Origin: Muricea muricata
Lineage: Eukaryota; Cnidaria; Anthozoa; Malacalcyonacea; Plexauridae
Direction of reading: 5' to 3'
NCBI GenBank assembly: GCA_963855995.1
Contig: OY979717.1
Coordinates: 25,253,746-25,317,745, forward strand
Length of the DNA stretch: 64,000 nucleotides
Shown in pieces: positions 1-12,212 of this stretch. The first letter of the stretch is position 1. The number at the start of each line of letters is the position of its first letter. A model generated the notes under the pieces. That model did not search any database. It had not been told where the DNA came from and saw nothing but the letters and a program-made list of their open reading frames with translations. The translations under genes and the position numbers were made by a program.

Positions 1-157
1 AATATGATCTGATTGGACGTTGTTGGCAATAAAATTAAGAATAGAGTCGTGTCTCCAAGTAAACCGATCCAAATAGAAACTGCAGCCAGCGACGACATGT
101 AGTAAAGTTTCGGATTGGAGGCAAAACGAACATTCAGGAGACGAAGAGATTCCCCAC
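1..157 (-). pseudogene. C-terminal fragment of a restriction-like-endonuclease non-LTR retrotransposon (runs off the left edge)
   Basis: Read on the minus strand from about 157 down to 1, one open frame contains a C-x2-C-x8-H-x4-C zinc knuckle (ECSFCLQSETLLHVVAGC), followed by a TWRHDSILNFIA segment. This matches the knuckle and WRH-S-LN segment of the element at 626-3098, so it is the same class (R2/R4-type, with a C-terminal PD-(D/E)xK nuclease), but a different subfamily. The nuclease itself would lie left of the window. The fragment stops abruptly at a (TAA)n array. It has no start codon of its own and is a truncated copy. Confidence 0.7.
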
Positions 158-268
<111 letters not shown>

Positions 269-516
269 GAAACATGTATTTAATAATCAATTTACACTAT
301 TAAAAATTTGACAACCTGCACTCACTACAATATGTAGGCATCCAGGCTGTTACTATGGTACAGAAATTTTTTTTTAAATCTATATACACCAAGATATTAA
401 AAGTCAAAATTACCAATATAAAAGTTCCGGGTTATTCCATTTCCTGTCTCTCATGCAGAATAAATAGTACGTACTCCTAATGCATACTCCGCATAATTTC
501 CTAACCATAAAGCTTC
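269..516. other. Non-coding stretch between two TAA arrays
   Basis: No coding signal. The first 30 bases after the array loosely resemble the bases after the 517-625 array (both begin GG-AACA and turn AT-rich). This could be a diverged 3' tail of another TAA-inserted retrotransposon, but the match is too short to be firm. Confidence 0.35.
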
Positions 517-627
<111 letters not shown>

Positions 628-725
628 GCAACAAATAATTTTAATAACAATTTTCGATCCAATAGTTACATTTCACCTGTATTCACTGATAACGGACAGG
701 TGAATCTATAGGCTAGCTATTTACA

Positions 726-1526
726 TTACACAAAGAGCAAAAGTCCAGGCGATGTCCATTCTTTAAGTCTTCTGTTATAAATATAGTATGAGCATCGTAT
801 GCATGTTTCTATACATTTGTCCAATATTCTAGACGAATCCAGGTTAAGGTCTTTCAGAAATCTTTTGAAAACACTGATATGCTCTGTGTAGAACCCAAGC
901 GATGATATTTCAATAAAAATCAATTCAACTTCTCTATTTTTCTCAATACAGCTCTCCTTTAATTGTGCATACCGATTCACCTTATATTCTCGTGACGAGA
1001 TGAGGTTAGTTTCAAAACAGACCGTTAGTTCAATGATATACATTTTTGAAACTGTTGCAAATGCTAAATCAGGTCGTTTATTGCTTGTAAATAAACCCTC
1101 TGTACTTTCGTAACCAGGTAACTCAGCATAAAGTCGTCTTGTGCTAGTTATTATCGACGAAAGGTAGTATACAATGCAGTTTAGAACCGAGTTATGTCTC
1201 CACAAGTAGCGGTTCTGATCAGCTGCTGCTCTGCAGTTGTTCAAAATATGGTGCTGAGTATGGATGTTTCCCGCACATAATGGACAAAACTCCTTAGGGA
1301 TCAAATTCCACGTTTTCAGGTTTTTGTTTGTAGATAGTGCCAATATCAGCGCTCGCCTTACAAAACAGAATAGGTTTTTTGGAAGAGATTTTGCCACTTT
1401 ATTCCACATTCTAATACACGACGGACGGCAGTTTTCGGTGATAAATTTCACTAAAATATTCTGCTTTTTCAAATCCATAAGTTTGTCCCAATTTTCAATT
1501 TCCAGCTTTTCCCTCAAAATATTCAT
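726..1526 (-). pseudogene. CCHC knuckle plus restriction-like endonuclease domain of the retrotransposon
   Basis: In the same frame as the preceding RT segment. A C-x2-C-x7-H-x4-C knuckle (CPLCAGNIHTQHHILNNC, about residues 81-98) is followed by a PD-(D/E)xK-type nuclease: RPDLAF carries the Asp, and IIELTV carries the Glu about 15 residues later. This arrangement is diagnostic of the R2/R4/NeSL group. These enzymes nick one DNA strand and prime reverse transcription there. The segment is open to a natural-looking stop at 726. Confidence 0.75.
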
Positions 1527-1532
1527 ACAAGA

Positions 1533-2261
1533 TTAAGACTCTCGCGTTAACGATCCCTCTGATCGAGATTCTTCTATAATTTCATCAGAGTTAATGTTAC
1601 TATTATGAGTTTCCACGTACAATGATCTAATATTGTTATCCTTTGATACACGCAATATACGCCGAACGGTGAGTTTACATTGTTTATACAATTGTGACGG
1701 CAATAAAAGGTTTAGACCTAACCTTTTAAGCGGAAGGCTTAGATGGCTTACATTGGCTCCAGGATGAACGTTGAGCCACTTTCTGACATATCTTAGGATT
1801 AGGCTGTCACAGCTTCCCTTCAGCCAGGCCAAATCCAGATGATAACATGAGAACGACCATCGTATAGTACTGTACATATACACTGTAGCAATGGAAATCT
1901 TGTTTCTTGGATGTAATGGTAGTGAATCTGTTTTCTCTATGATGCCCTCCATGACTTTTAAACTCTCCTCTTTTGCTTGGTGGTTGTCCATATCAAAGCT
2001 GAATACCTTTCCCAAGTAGGTAAAACTTTCCCCTATCCTAACTGGAGGAACACGCCTACCACCAAGTGTTAGATATGGGAGAAACTGCACACTTGATGAA
2101 TGCGTTTTCTTCATAGCAAATGAGTAACATTTGTCAACACGGATCAAGAAATCGGCCCACACACTCCATTTGTAAAACAAGTTTAACAGCAATTGATTGT
2201 CAGATTCTAAGCTCGTCACTATCGTCGTATCGTCAGCAGTTTGCAGCAATTTTGAGGACAC
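1533..2261 (-). pseudogene. Reverse transcriptase, catalytic ADD box and thumb
   Basis: Continuation of the RT after a one-frame shift. It starts with QTADDTTIV, the ADD catalytic box in which the usual Phe or Tyr is a Thr, then runs through the thumb region (YLGKVFSFD, LKRLGLNLLLPS). It ends at a TAA (1533-1535), after which the same frame continues into the zinc-knuckle and nuclease segment, so the stop is a nonsense mutation and not a natural end. Confidence 0.72.
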
Positions 2262-3095
2262 AGAGTATTTCCAAAGATATATCCACTACTACATCTAATC
2301 TTTTTCTGATTTACAGATTTCATAAGGGTATTAAAACACATGTTAAACAGCAAGGGAGACAGGCTGTCTCCTTGCAGAACTCCTCTCTGCACGTCAATAG
2401 GTCTTGTTATAACTTGCTCAGTTGCAACAGAGATCGTAAAACCGTCATATAAACTCGTAATGAAACCGCTCATATCTGGTGGTAGATGATGGAATTTTAA
2501 GACCTCTTTAATCAAGCTATGGTGGACTTCTCCAAATGCATTACGCAAATCTATTAAAGATATGCAAACACTTCTTTGCTTCAACCTTGCTTGGTTTATT
2601 ATGTAGGTCAGTGTCTCCGTGTGTTCTACAGTTCCAGATACCCCTGACCAGAAACCCTTTTGTAGTTTTTCATCTATGAACTTATTAGATGCAAGGAACT
2701 TGTAAACTCTGTTTCGAACCCAGGACGTCAAAACCTTTAGCATAACTGGTTCCAGTGTAATTGGTCTAAAATTATCTAAATTGTCTCTCGGTCCATTTTT
2801 ATACGCAAGAACAGACAATCCTTTTCTCCATTGTGATGGTATACTTCTAATTTCCCACGACCGCTGGACAATTTTCCACAAAACTGTTCGAAGGTAAGGA
2901 CATTTTTTAAACACAATCACGGTAATTTGGTCGAATGGGCAAGGTGACGCTTTTGCTCGCATTTTCCGAATAATAGAAGAGATCTGGTTGTACCTCGGCG
3001 GCGATAAATCAAACTCAATATTTGGATTATTTAAAACTTTGATCCACTTTGGTATCTTAAACTGTTTTTTCCTATTTTTGTGACGTAGCTTCTCA
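2219..3095 (-). pseudogene. Reverse transcriptase, fingers and palm part
   Basis: Reverse transcriptase of the TAA-flanked element. The frame is open from the microsatellite border: a basic stretch (KNRKKQFKIPKW) precedes the RT proper, so the ATG at 2962 is only an internal methionine. Visible motifs are KASPCPFDQI (RT domain 0/1), NFRPITL, LIDLRNAFGEV (motif A with Asp) and RGVLQGDSLSPLLFN (motif B in the QGDxLSPLLFN form typical of R2-like enzymes rather than the PQGSxLGPLLF form of CR1/L2). The frame shifts just before the catalytic ADD box, which lies in the next segment. Not functional as it stands. Confidence 0.75.
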
Positions 3096-3098
3096 CTA

Positions 3099-3780
<682 letters not shown>

Positions 3781-3782
<2 letters not shown>

Positions 3783-4800
3783 CGACCATTGATGCTCAAT
3801 TTTACTAAATCTCAGGAGGAAAGATTGTGTGTCGTCGACATCTGTGTTGTTGAAAATATCATCATCTTTGTTTTGTCGGGATTCAAAAGCAGATTGGAGC
3901 TCGTTGACCAACCGTACGCACGGGTTGATTCCCTCCCGATATCTTCACCACATTTATCCAAATTCTTCACCTTGCAATGTTGATATAGACTAGTATCGTC
4001 TGCATATTTTAGGTAGTTACAATCAGACTCTCATCTTGTAGGTCTGCCATATACAGATTAAAAAGGACGGGCCCTAAAATGGACCCTTGAGGCACACCAA
4101 ATGCTACGGGTAGCAGTCCGGACTTTCTGTCATCTATTTGTACAAATTGTTGTCTACCTTCTAAATAACTGTAAGTCCATATCAAAAATTTCTTTGGAAA
4201 ACCAAGTTTTTTCAGTAACACTTGGAACTCAACCGTATCAAAAGCTTTTGAATAGTCGGTAAACAGTGCTAAGGTTATCTCTCCTTTTTTCATTGCCTTT
4301 AGAATGTCATCCTGGAGTTTCAACAGAACGACTGCAGTTGAATGGCCCTTACGGAAACCAGACATTGTCTCTTTATATAATGTACTGCTTTCAATATGCT
4401 CAACTAGTTTTGATAAGACTAGGCGCTCATATACTTTGGACAAGATTGGTAAGACTGAAACTGGTCTAAAATCACTGTTCTTCATCAGATCATCAATTTT
4501 CGGAATCGGACTGATACGTCCTATTTTCCACTAAGATGGAAATTTGTTCATTCCGTATACTGTTTAACTGTTTGTTTACTTCATAAAAATGTACCTTTCG
4601 CATTTCAAAAGACGTTTTCCCACTAATTTCAGGTAGAGAGTCAAGGTATGCGACGACGTCAGTTCCTTGCTCACGATACGTACCCAGTATGCGTTCTGAA
4701 GTGGTCGCGAAAAATTTGTTAAGATCATCTGGATCTTGACGAATTCGCTTCCTATTGGGATTTAATATACGCTGTATAATTGACCAAACAACGTTCGAGC
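3781..4800 (-). pseudogene. Decayed non-LTR reverse transcriptase (Jockey/CR1-like), fragment
   Basis: Minus-strand RT broken over at least three frames. From the 5' side, a linker (VVWSIIQRILNPNRKRI, DPDDLNKFF) lies at about 4500-4800. The core at 4009-4485 shows DFRPVSVLPILSKVYERL, GFRKGHST, DYSKAFD (motif A) and FGVPQGSILGPVLFNLYMAD (motif B). After a one-base slip near 4015, KYADDTSLY (motif C, YADD) follows at about 3985-4008. It then runs through LLLNPDKTKMMIF to a stop near 3818. The thumb end and any endonuclease are missing. The 3' side abuts the 680-bp microsatellite. Confidence 0.75.
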
Positions 4801-4806
4801 GTTTCG

Positions 4807-4885
4807 ATGATAATGAGATGTGTTCGCAAGAATATGAGATATGTTCGCAAGAGTAATAATATGAGATGTGTTCCCAAGAATACAA
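4807..4885. repeat. Short tandem repeat, about three units
   Basis: Three imperfect copies of ATGAGATGTGTTCGCAAGAA, separated by a few bases, at the outer edge of the LINE fragment. The reading frame through them is not considered real. Confidence 0.75.
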
Positions 4886-4935
4886 GTTCTGTGCTAAAGC
4901 CAGCAATTAAAAGTCGAGCGGAAAGTAACAGCATC

Positions 4936-6030
4936 TATGGTAATTAAATCCTATCCAGATTTCAACTTTCGCCATAAATTCATACATAAACATTTCGCAA
5001 TTTTCTAAGTTTTTAACATTTATTTTTTAAAGGTAAATTGGACACATTCCTGTTTGAGATCTCTTGATAATTTACAAAATTTGTATCCATTTAGTATCAG
5101 TGTAGACATATACTCTTACAAAGCACTCGTTTCTGGTTTCTGTATATACACTGATACAGAACGGTCACTCATACTGTATATCAATCAATCACGGAACCAA
5201 AGCTTTCAAAGAACTAATAATATTTAAATAATGAGCGTATATATAGTTGTTCTCATATTTCTTCACTTGTATATAGCTATACCAATGATATGTACTAATT
5301 TGAGTCATTTCTGAAGATCACTGTAATTTACTCGAAAAGTATAATAAACAATTCAATCATGTTTATTGTTTTCGGAGTCACTACTGTTATGTATTTTATT
5401 AAAATACTCAGTGGTACTAATAGTAATGTATATCATAATACAAATTAAGCATGTTTATTTCATCAGAATCAGATGTAAAGACGAAATAATTGCAGACAAT
5501 TTAACATACCTTCTAGATCACTCTGGTCAAATCCAGACACATTCCTGTGGACGTGGGCTAAAATTAACCAGGTATAACAATCAGTTAATGGAACAGTTCC
5601 ATTTTTGAGAAAGACGTACTTAATTTCAACTGAAATCTGCATTTAAATCTTCTGAATACTCCAGTAACACAAAGTAAGTAACTTGGGGAACAATTCTGTA
5701 ACATATGAACGAAATAAGATGACCATTTCGAAAGATATTCGATGAAAACAAATTAAAAAAACGAAATATATTTCGTATTTTCAGCCATTTTGAAGGCGAA
5801 GTCACTCGCCCGAGTCTTCACCATTCTTCACCCTTCGTTGCCGTCGTTTGCAACAAAAGATGAACGCACAGATCAAGGGCAAGAACGGTGAGATGTATTC
5901 CCACATCTAGAAAGAACATCTTAAATATATTTGTATTATATATATATTCCAAGAATTAACTGTACCAGATTGGTTACAAGACTTGTCAATGATTTTAGAG
6001 CGCTCAATACCATTACTGGTAGAGCGGATA
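4936..6030. other. Non-coding stretch
   Basis: AT-rich, no supported ORF, no recognisable repeat except simple AT runs near 5938-5950. Confidence 0.5.
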
Positions 6031-6046
6031 TATTTATTTATTTCGT

Positions 6047-6108
6047 AGACCTGCTGTGCTACTCCGAGTTTCACGCTATAAAGCGATCGTCAGGCAACTG
6101 ACAGATCT
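6047..6108 (-). ncRNA. Hammerhead ribozyme of a Penelope-like element
   Basis: On the minus strand, from 6108 down, every part of a type I hammerhead is present. Stem I has 7 bp (AGATCTG with CAGGTCT, one wobble), an internal loop (5 and 3 nt), then 3 bp (TGC with GCA). The core CTGACGA is at 6087-6093. Stem II has 4 bp (CGCT with AGCG) and loop TTAT. The core GAAA is at 6069-6072. Stem III has 3 bp (ACT with AGT) and a 3-nt loop. The cleavage triplet is GTA, so cleavage is predicted after base 6060. The very short stem III is known for the ribozymes of Penelope-like elements. The position, 15-76 bases behind the GIY-YIG stop codon, fits their pseudo-LTR. One flaw is a U-U instead of R-Y at the base of stem II. 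Confidence 0.8.
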
Positions 6109-6122
6109 GGTGAAGCTACTCT

Positions 6123-6467
6123 CTATTTACAGTTTGATACTAGGTATCGCGTTACATGTCTACACTTGGTAAATAATTCGGTTCGTTTGTTCAGTAAGGC
6201 ATTATCTTTGTTTTTCATGATGGTCAGTTTTTCCTCAAGGCATAAGTTACATCTTCTGGAACCAGCTTTGTAGGCAGGAACCTTCTTAAGTAACGACCAT
6301 TTGATGGTGAATGGCTTTTTCGCTGCCTTCAGTTCCCATACATGCTTTGATAGCTCCGTTTCCGTTGAGTACTTCTTGTTAGCCAGTGATTTGGCGTGGT
6401 TTCTAAATCTTGTTTTGAAGTCATCGGCGGTGACTCCAATGTACTTTACGGGCTTGTTATGTGCCAA
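6123..6467 (-). pseudogene. GIY-YIG endonuclease end of a Penelope-like retroelement
   Basis: A 114-codon C-terminal piece. It starts KYIGVTADDFKTRFRNHAKS, the YIG half and Arg-containing helix of a GIY-YIG nuclease, then SKHVWELK, FTIKW, a conserved RCNLCLEEKL knuckle and LLNKRTELFTKCRH. In Penelope-like elements this nuclease follows the reverse transcriptase. No RT is found upstream, where the sequence switches at 6468 into an unrelated hairpin repeat. The copy is therefore 5' truncated. The hammerhead at 6047-6108 lies directly downstream. Confidence 0.75.
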
Positions 6468-6545
6468 CCTCGTACCCAGGCTCTTTTACCTACGCCCGGC
6501 GCTCCGGCAAAGACCCTGGTTGGAGCTGGTCACGTGACTCTTTAA
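6468..6545. repeat. Short hairpin repeat
   Basis: CCAGGCTCTTT near 6477 is followed after 22 bases by AAAGACCCTGG (10 of 11 pair), then TGGTCACGTGAC. The segment replaces the expected upstream part of the Penelope-like element, so it looks like an insertion or a recombination junction. Possibly a SINE or MITE fragment; family not recognised. Confidence 0.5.
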
Positions 6546-7354
6546 AAAATCCGTTACTTTATAGGGTGGGGAAAGTATCAAATTACATGCTTCCACATAC
6601 AAGTGATACATTTCAAATGCAAGGAGTGAGATTTAATTGCTATGAACGACAATATAAACTTTTTGATCTAAAATTATCGATTTTTGTCTATTTTGTGTGT
6701 TTCATTTCATTTATTGTTGTTAGCGTTTGAATTCCGAAAGCACGAGTGTCGATAAGTAAACTATGTTTGGTGTTGGCAACTGTCAAGCGATCCTAAGTTT
6801 ACAGGTGTTTCGTTGTCGTGTTTATTTTAAAAGGCATTAAAACGGGCTCTCACAATTGCTTTATTCGCTGATACATACAATTTATGCCTAAAATATTACA
6901 TAACCTCTGAACACTCCATTAAGAATGTTAACGTTTGCACCGATGCAAGTATAATGCAGTGTACCTGTAACGCAATGCATCTGCGAACTTCAAAATGTCA
7001 GTGTTGCTCAGGGCACAATAGATAAGCAAATTTATAAACATTTTCACTTTATGAAACTCCTAATCACGCAAAAACCATGTAAAACTGTTTTGCAATAACT
7101 ACTGGGTTACTTATCTTCAATGTTCACAGTCCAACTTGAATACTGGGAGTCTGACTGGGATGTAAAAGGGAGAGATACAGAAGAATTTCTACAAAATTTA
7201 ATTTAATACGAAAAAGGTGAATGTCCAACATAAGCCCCATGCAGTGAAATATCTCCTTTTGCAACAGAAATTTGCACATTGTTCATTGTTATTTTATATA
7301 CAATATTTGTATTATAATAACAGCAATGCATTCATATGAAGTAAGAAATTGTAA
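6546..7354. other. Non-coding stretch
   Basis: No supported coding sequence or repeat. One ORF (6461-6730 plus) ends with a hydrophobic run but shows no conserved features. Confidence 0.45.
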
Positions 7355-7539
7355 GGCCCTGTTAGGGAAAATTTTGAATTGGTGACATAAACTTTGTCGT
7401 AATTGCGACAGCTCATACATATGAGGGGAAAATAATAATCAGATGTCAAAAGAAGGACACAGCATTGTTTGTAAGAAACAACATATTCTGTATCTTTAGA
7501 ATAAAAGGAGCGACTTGCATACCTACCCTAAACAGGGCC
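7355..7539. mobile_element. TTAA-type MITE, copy 1
   Basis: Inverted ends GGCCCTGTTAGGG (left) and CCCTAAACAGGGCC (right), about 185 bp, flanked by GTAA and TTAA. A second copy with the same ends lies at 58640-58915 and has TTAA and TTAC flanks. TTAA target duplication is the piggyBac signature, so a non-autonomous piggyBac-like element is likely. No coding capacity. Confidence 0.65.
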
Positions 7540-7555
7540 TTAACAATGCACAGAA

Positions 7556-10500
7556 ATTTTACATTATGAATACAAAAACAATTACAATGTATTAAACATA
7601 CGTTACACACTAATTTTTCGCAACATGTTTAAAAAATCATTATTACTTCAAGACATATACTTCTTTTAAAAATGTTCAAGAACCGTAATCCTCTATATAA
7701 AAGGATATTTATCAAAGTCAGTATATATTATATGCTTTGTATTGTCTAATGTTTTATGTGTATTACATGTGTCACAGATACAGCGCATACTAGCAGCCAT
7801 ATCGTATCAATTTGGGAATTGTATTGTTAAATATACGCGTATAGACGAGTCTTTGACTTATCTTTGAATTGTTCTTGTCGTCCCATAAATCTGAATTACG
7901 TAAATTGTAATAAATCTGAATTACGTAAATTGTAATCATGTTCAGGAGCATTTGGATTTTGAAATGATTCGATTAGAACAGCTGGTGCTTGCCCGTGAAT
8001 TATTCTAAACATGAGTCTGGCTTTCATAACAAGTCTACGTTGCTTCAACGTTTTCCATTGAAGCTCATTTAAGGCTGCTTCCGATTGGCCATGCTCGTTT
8101 CTATATCCTAATATAACCCTAGCTGCTCTATTTTGGAGTGACTGAAGTCTATTCGAAAGTGTAGCACCAATTGGCTCCCATACAAGGCAGCAGTAATCGA
8201 AATAAGGTTGAACCAAAGCACAATAGACAGATACAAGTGTTTCACGAGTAACATATGGTTTAAGCTTCCTAATCGCTCCAATACCTGCCGACACTTTTTT
8301 ACATATTTCGTCCAGATGGATGTCCCATAGTAAACATTGGTCGATTTCAACACCTAAAGATTTTTTGTTTGTCACTCGATTTACAAGTCTATTTGCTATC
8401 TGAATTACAGGATCATTTGTAAGTTTGCTAATCTTTTGTTTACTCCCAATTAATAGGTATTCGGTTTTGATCAGATTTAGACATAATTTATTTGCTAAAA
8501 GCCACTTTTGAACATTGTTTAAGTCATGATTAATTTTGGATTCAATTTCGGGTAATGCCAAACCAGAGGCAGTGAGAGTAGTGTCATCTGCGAACATTCT
8601 TACTGTTGATTTTTCAATACAGTTTGGCAAATCGTTTATGTAAATTAAAAACAGAAGAGGCCCCAATATAGACCCTTGGGGAACACCATAATCTATTTTA
8701 TGAGGTTTCGATAGATATCCATTGACATAACACCTTTGCAAACGATTTCCCAAATATGAGGTAATAAGATTTAAAGCACATGGTTGCATACCAAGAAAGC
8801 TAAGTTTTCCAATTAAGATTTCATGATTCACAGTGTCAAAAGCTTTTTTTAGATCAAGAAAAACTGCAATGTTGAGCATACCATCATCCATGTTTCTATA
8901 CCATTCATTAGTAGAATGGAGCAATGCGTCAGCTGTTGAGTGCATTGGTCTAAAGCCAAACTGATGTTTGGAAATCAGATTATTGTTGTTTAAGTAAGCA
9001 AATAATTGCTTATGAAGAATTTTTTCAAAGATTTTGCTAATTGCTGACAAAATTGAAATAGGACGATAATTATCGACTATGTTTTTTGGACCAGATTTAT
9101 GTAAGGGAATAATTTTAGCGACTTTCCACTCTGTAGGAAATATTTCTGTTTGAATCGAATAATTAAATAGATTTGTTAGAGATTGAGCAATAACAGGGGC
9201 AGCAATTTTTAAAATTTTAGCTGGAATCTTATCAAGACCTGTAGCTTTTGAGGCAGAAATTGAAAGCAACATGTGAAAAACTGTACATGTATCAATAGTT
9301 TGGAAATGAAATGTATCAGTAGTTTTTATCATAAATTCATCATATTTGAAATTACCTTCGCCAACAGAATTAGCAATCTTAGACCCTACACCTGAGAAGT
9401 AATCATTGAAGCATTCAGTGACCTCATCAGGCATTACAATGTCCTTATCTTCTACTTTAAGATTGAATGTTGTTGGTTTGGACTGATTACGACCCAATAT
9501 GCTATTTATGGTCTTCCAAGCATCTTTTGGGTCATTACTTTTATGAATTAAATTCTTGTAATAAATTTCTTTATCTTTGCGAATGGTACAATTTACTCTA
9601 TTTCTGAGTGCTTTGAAAGCATTCCAGTCGATCTCAGATTTGGAAATCATAGCTTTACGTTTAAGACGATCTCTTTCATGAATTAGATTTTTGGTGTTTT
9701 TATTAATCCAAGGAATATGTCTTTTTGATCTGATTCTTTTAGATTGAACTGGCGCGTGTTTATCAAGAACATTCAGAAAGAGAGTTTTCCAAAGGGACCA
9801 TCTTAAATTTATATCAGATTCATGATCGATTAGGTCCCATGGTTGTTTCCAAAGTTCCTCAAGAAATTTGTCACAATTGAAATGCTTGTAATTTCGGATT
9901 TCTATGCACCTGTGCGAATTAATTTTGACATTTGAATTAATTTTTCTTACCACGTATATGAGGTTGTGATCACTTACACCTAGAGGGACCACATCCGTCA
10001 AAATTACGTGTTCCGGATTTGACGTGACGCATATGTCTAACAAGCTACTAGTAAATTGAGTAACACGTGTCGGTGTATTTATCATTTGATAAAGTTGATA
10101 TGATTCCAGAAGTAGATTTAGCTTTTTTGTTACATGACTTGATGTATCCAACATATTGCAATTTAAATCGCCAAGTAAATAGAATTCATTATGCTCACAA
10201 TCAAACGTACTAATGAAATAGTCAATTTTTGCAAAAATATCAACAGTACTGTTAGGTGGTCTGTATATTGTGGAAACAATAAAAGGTCTTAAGTTAGGTT
10301 TATGAATCTCAATAACCACAGCTTCCAAAGTGTCAGGTATAGTATGACTTAGATTGCAATAACTTATCTTATTTCTAACATAGATGCAGACACCACCCCC
10401 GTTTCTATTACGATCATTACGAATAATGTCGTAATTTGGAATATTTACTAAGTCGTCGGGAATAGAGTGATCTAGTCTAGTTTCGTTTAAAGCTAAAATA

Positions 10501-12180
10501 TCAAAATTTTTTGTAGCAAGTAAAACACAAATCTCGTCCATATGCTTTGGCAAACTGGTAATATTGAGCATGGCCATCTTAAAGCCTTTGACCTTGGGAA
10601 AGCCAGACTCATTCAACTGAATTTTATCGACATCGCTATCCTGAGTTAAACGTCAATTTGAGATATGATTTAAAAAGTTTCTACTAAGTAAACTACTTCC
10701 ATTACGGTTTAAATGTAACCCGCGACGATTTAGGCAGGATAAGTTCACATTACTATTATCAATGAAGGACCATTTTTTGCTTACACAAATGGCCTTTAAT
10801 CGCTTGTTCGTATTAATAATTTTAGAAACAAAAGTAGAATTGTCTCTCCGTGTTACTAAACCTGAAATAGATATTTGAGTTGATGGAGAGCTATTATTAA
10901 TTAGATCAGCAAGATTTACAATACCGTCAGCCAGCGTCTGTGGGTCAGAAGCTGAATCTCTGATATTATTTGTTCCAATGTGCAAGATTATCTCATCAGG
11001 TTTTCTACGTATGAGTGGCTTTAAGTAATCTTGCATATCTTCAATCTTGCTACCAGAAAAGGATTTGACTGCCACATTACAATTTTCATTTGAAAGTTCC
11101 CAGCCATGGACGTGTTGGATGATAGAGTCTCCAGCAATAATTATTTTCCGCTTGTTCTGATCCTTATTATTCTGTGGAATTTCTTGTTTATCCTTCGTAT
11201 TCTGGCCAACTTTTCCCTTCGTCTGGTTCTCATGCCGTTTAGTCGGATGATTCGATTGACTGGCATTTTGCTTGCTAGTAGGCCCGTTTTTCGTTTGAAT
11301 AGAATGTTGCTGTTTAGAGTACACACTAATTGAGGGCTCATCATTTACCGTGTTAGATTCTTCCACGTTAAGAACCATAAAAGAATTTTTCACTGGTATA
11401 TTTGGCTGTAAATATTCGCCAGTTCGATTTAGTTGATCTTGATCGTCTGCTAAATTTGCATCAATTTGTTCCACAACGCGATCATTAGGCACCTGATTAT
11501 CATTCAATAGTCTAATGACTGTGATTAGGCTTGCCTTTTCTTCTTCGGCGTGTTTAACCTTGCCTTGAAGGTCGGCCAGAATGTAACTTAAGTTGTTTAT
11601 TCTCTCTTCCAAGGCACTGTTCTCGACTTTAAGTTCATGGTTTTCTTTTTCTAACGCAGATAACTTGACCTTTTCATCATTTTTGAGGCCGTTAAGTTGA
11701 TTGGTGTGATCGAGTAGCGTGTTGTTAATAGCTAGCGTACTTTCTAAAAAGTCTTCAGATAACTTTAGTAATCGGCTCTCTAGATGTTTGAAAGAGGCCT
11801 CTGGGGAACTGTCCCAGCCGCTTGTTGCTGTTTGAACTCCCACGACGGCTTTATCCGTACGGTTGTCAAAAGGCAAGTTCCCGCTTGCTAACTCCTGTAA
11901 TATAGAAGCCATGGAGTTCAGCTTCTCTTCGTATTCTTTAGCAAGTTTGCCACTAAGTATAATCGATTTATTGTCCGAGTACCATTTAAGAGCTATATCC
12001 TCTTCTTGGTAGAGCTTTGCATGTCCTCCTGGTGTTGACCAATTCCCGTCAGACAAATTTAATGCTTCCCTGACGAAACTTTGCAAAGCTTCATAAGACG
12101 AAGTCCATACAAGCTTCCCTTTGAGGCTGATAGCCAGATCATGTATCAGGCTAATTCCAACCTCGAACTTCGAGATCATG
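7556..12180 (-). mobile_element. Nearly full-length CR1/L2-group LINE inserted in a BEL/Pao element
   Basis: Minus-strand LINE with ORF1 (coiled coil and SGNH esterase) and ORF2 (APE endonuclease and RT), separated by 36 bp. Its 5' edge falls within BEL/Pao RT sequence at about 12130-12185. The 3' boundary is unclear, somewhere between 7540 and 7790, with an AT-rich 3' UTR. No remaining BEL/Pao sequence was seen left of it, so a deletion accompanied or followed the insertion. Only one damaging change was seen in ORF2, so this is a young copy. Confidence 0.75.
7790..10616 (-). CDS. LINE ORF2: APE-type endonuclease plus reverse transcriptase (C-terminus frameshifted)
   Basis: The open frame runs 906 codons to 7896. 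N-terminal EEP/APE endonuclease (about residues 15-230): LNITSLPKHMDEI, LNETRLD, IYRPPNS, GDLNCN near 148 and VSDHNLI. RT (about 470-740): NYRPISILSAISKIFEK, FGFRPMHST, FLDLKKAFDTV, YGVPQGSILGPLLF near 642 and FADD near 674. A C-terminal region follows (YFDYCCLVWE, LQNRAARVI). The enzyme nicks target DNA and copies the LINE RNA there. A perfect 25-bp tandem duplication (7885-7909 and 7910-7934) shifts the frame just before the end. The second copy reads on through DDKNNSKISQRL to a TAG at 7790-7792, which I take as the original stop. Confidence 0.9.
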
Positions 12181-12181
12181 T
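10653..12181 (-). CDS. LINE ORF1: coiled coil and SGNH (GDSL-like) esterase
   Basis: N-terminal domain with SLKGKLVWTSS, REALNLSDGNWSTPGG and LKWYSDNKS, which I recall from other cnidarian LINE ORF1 proteins. A heptad-rich coiled coil follows (near 11540-11770). The C-terminal SGNH hydrolase domain has IIIAGDSII (catalytic Ser block), LHIGTNN (block III) and GLHLN with the catalytic His, as in CR1-type ORF1 proteins. These bind the LINE RNA as multimers; the esterase role is not settled. There is no obvious start of its own: the frame is continuous with BEL/Pao Pol upstream, giving one 986-codon chimera (10653-13613). A methionine at about 12181 is the most plausible LINE start. Confidence 0.8.
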
Positions 12182-12212
12182 AGCAGGCTAATTCCAACCT
12201 CGAAGCCTCGGG
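12139..12212. repeat. 37-bp tandem duplication at the BEL/LINE junction
   Basis: Two adjacent units (12139-12175 and 12176-12212) share a perfect 21-bp core. The unit holds the place where the BEL/Pao RT YxDD box is expected, so the catalytic box is destroyed exactly at the insertion point of the LINE. Probably formed during insertion. Confidence 0.8.

Noticed and set aside
6461-6730. Plus-strand ORF ending in a hydrophobic helix
   Set aside because: Starts in a hairpin repeat, with no start context or conserved motif.
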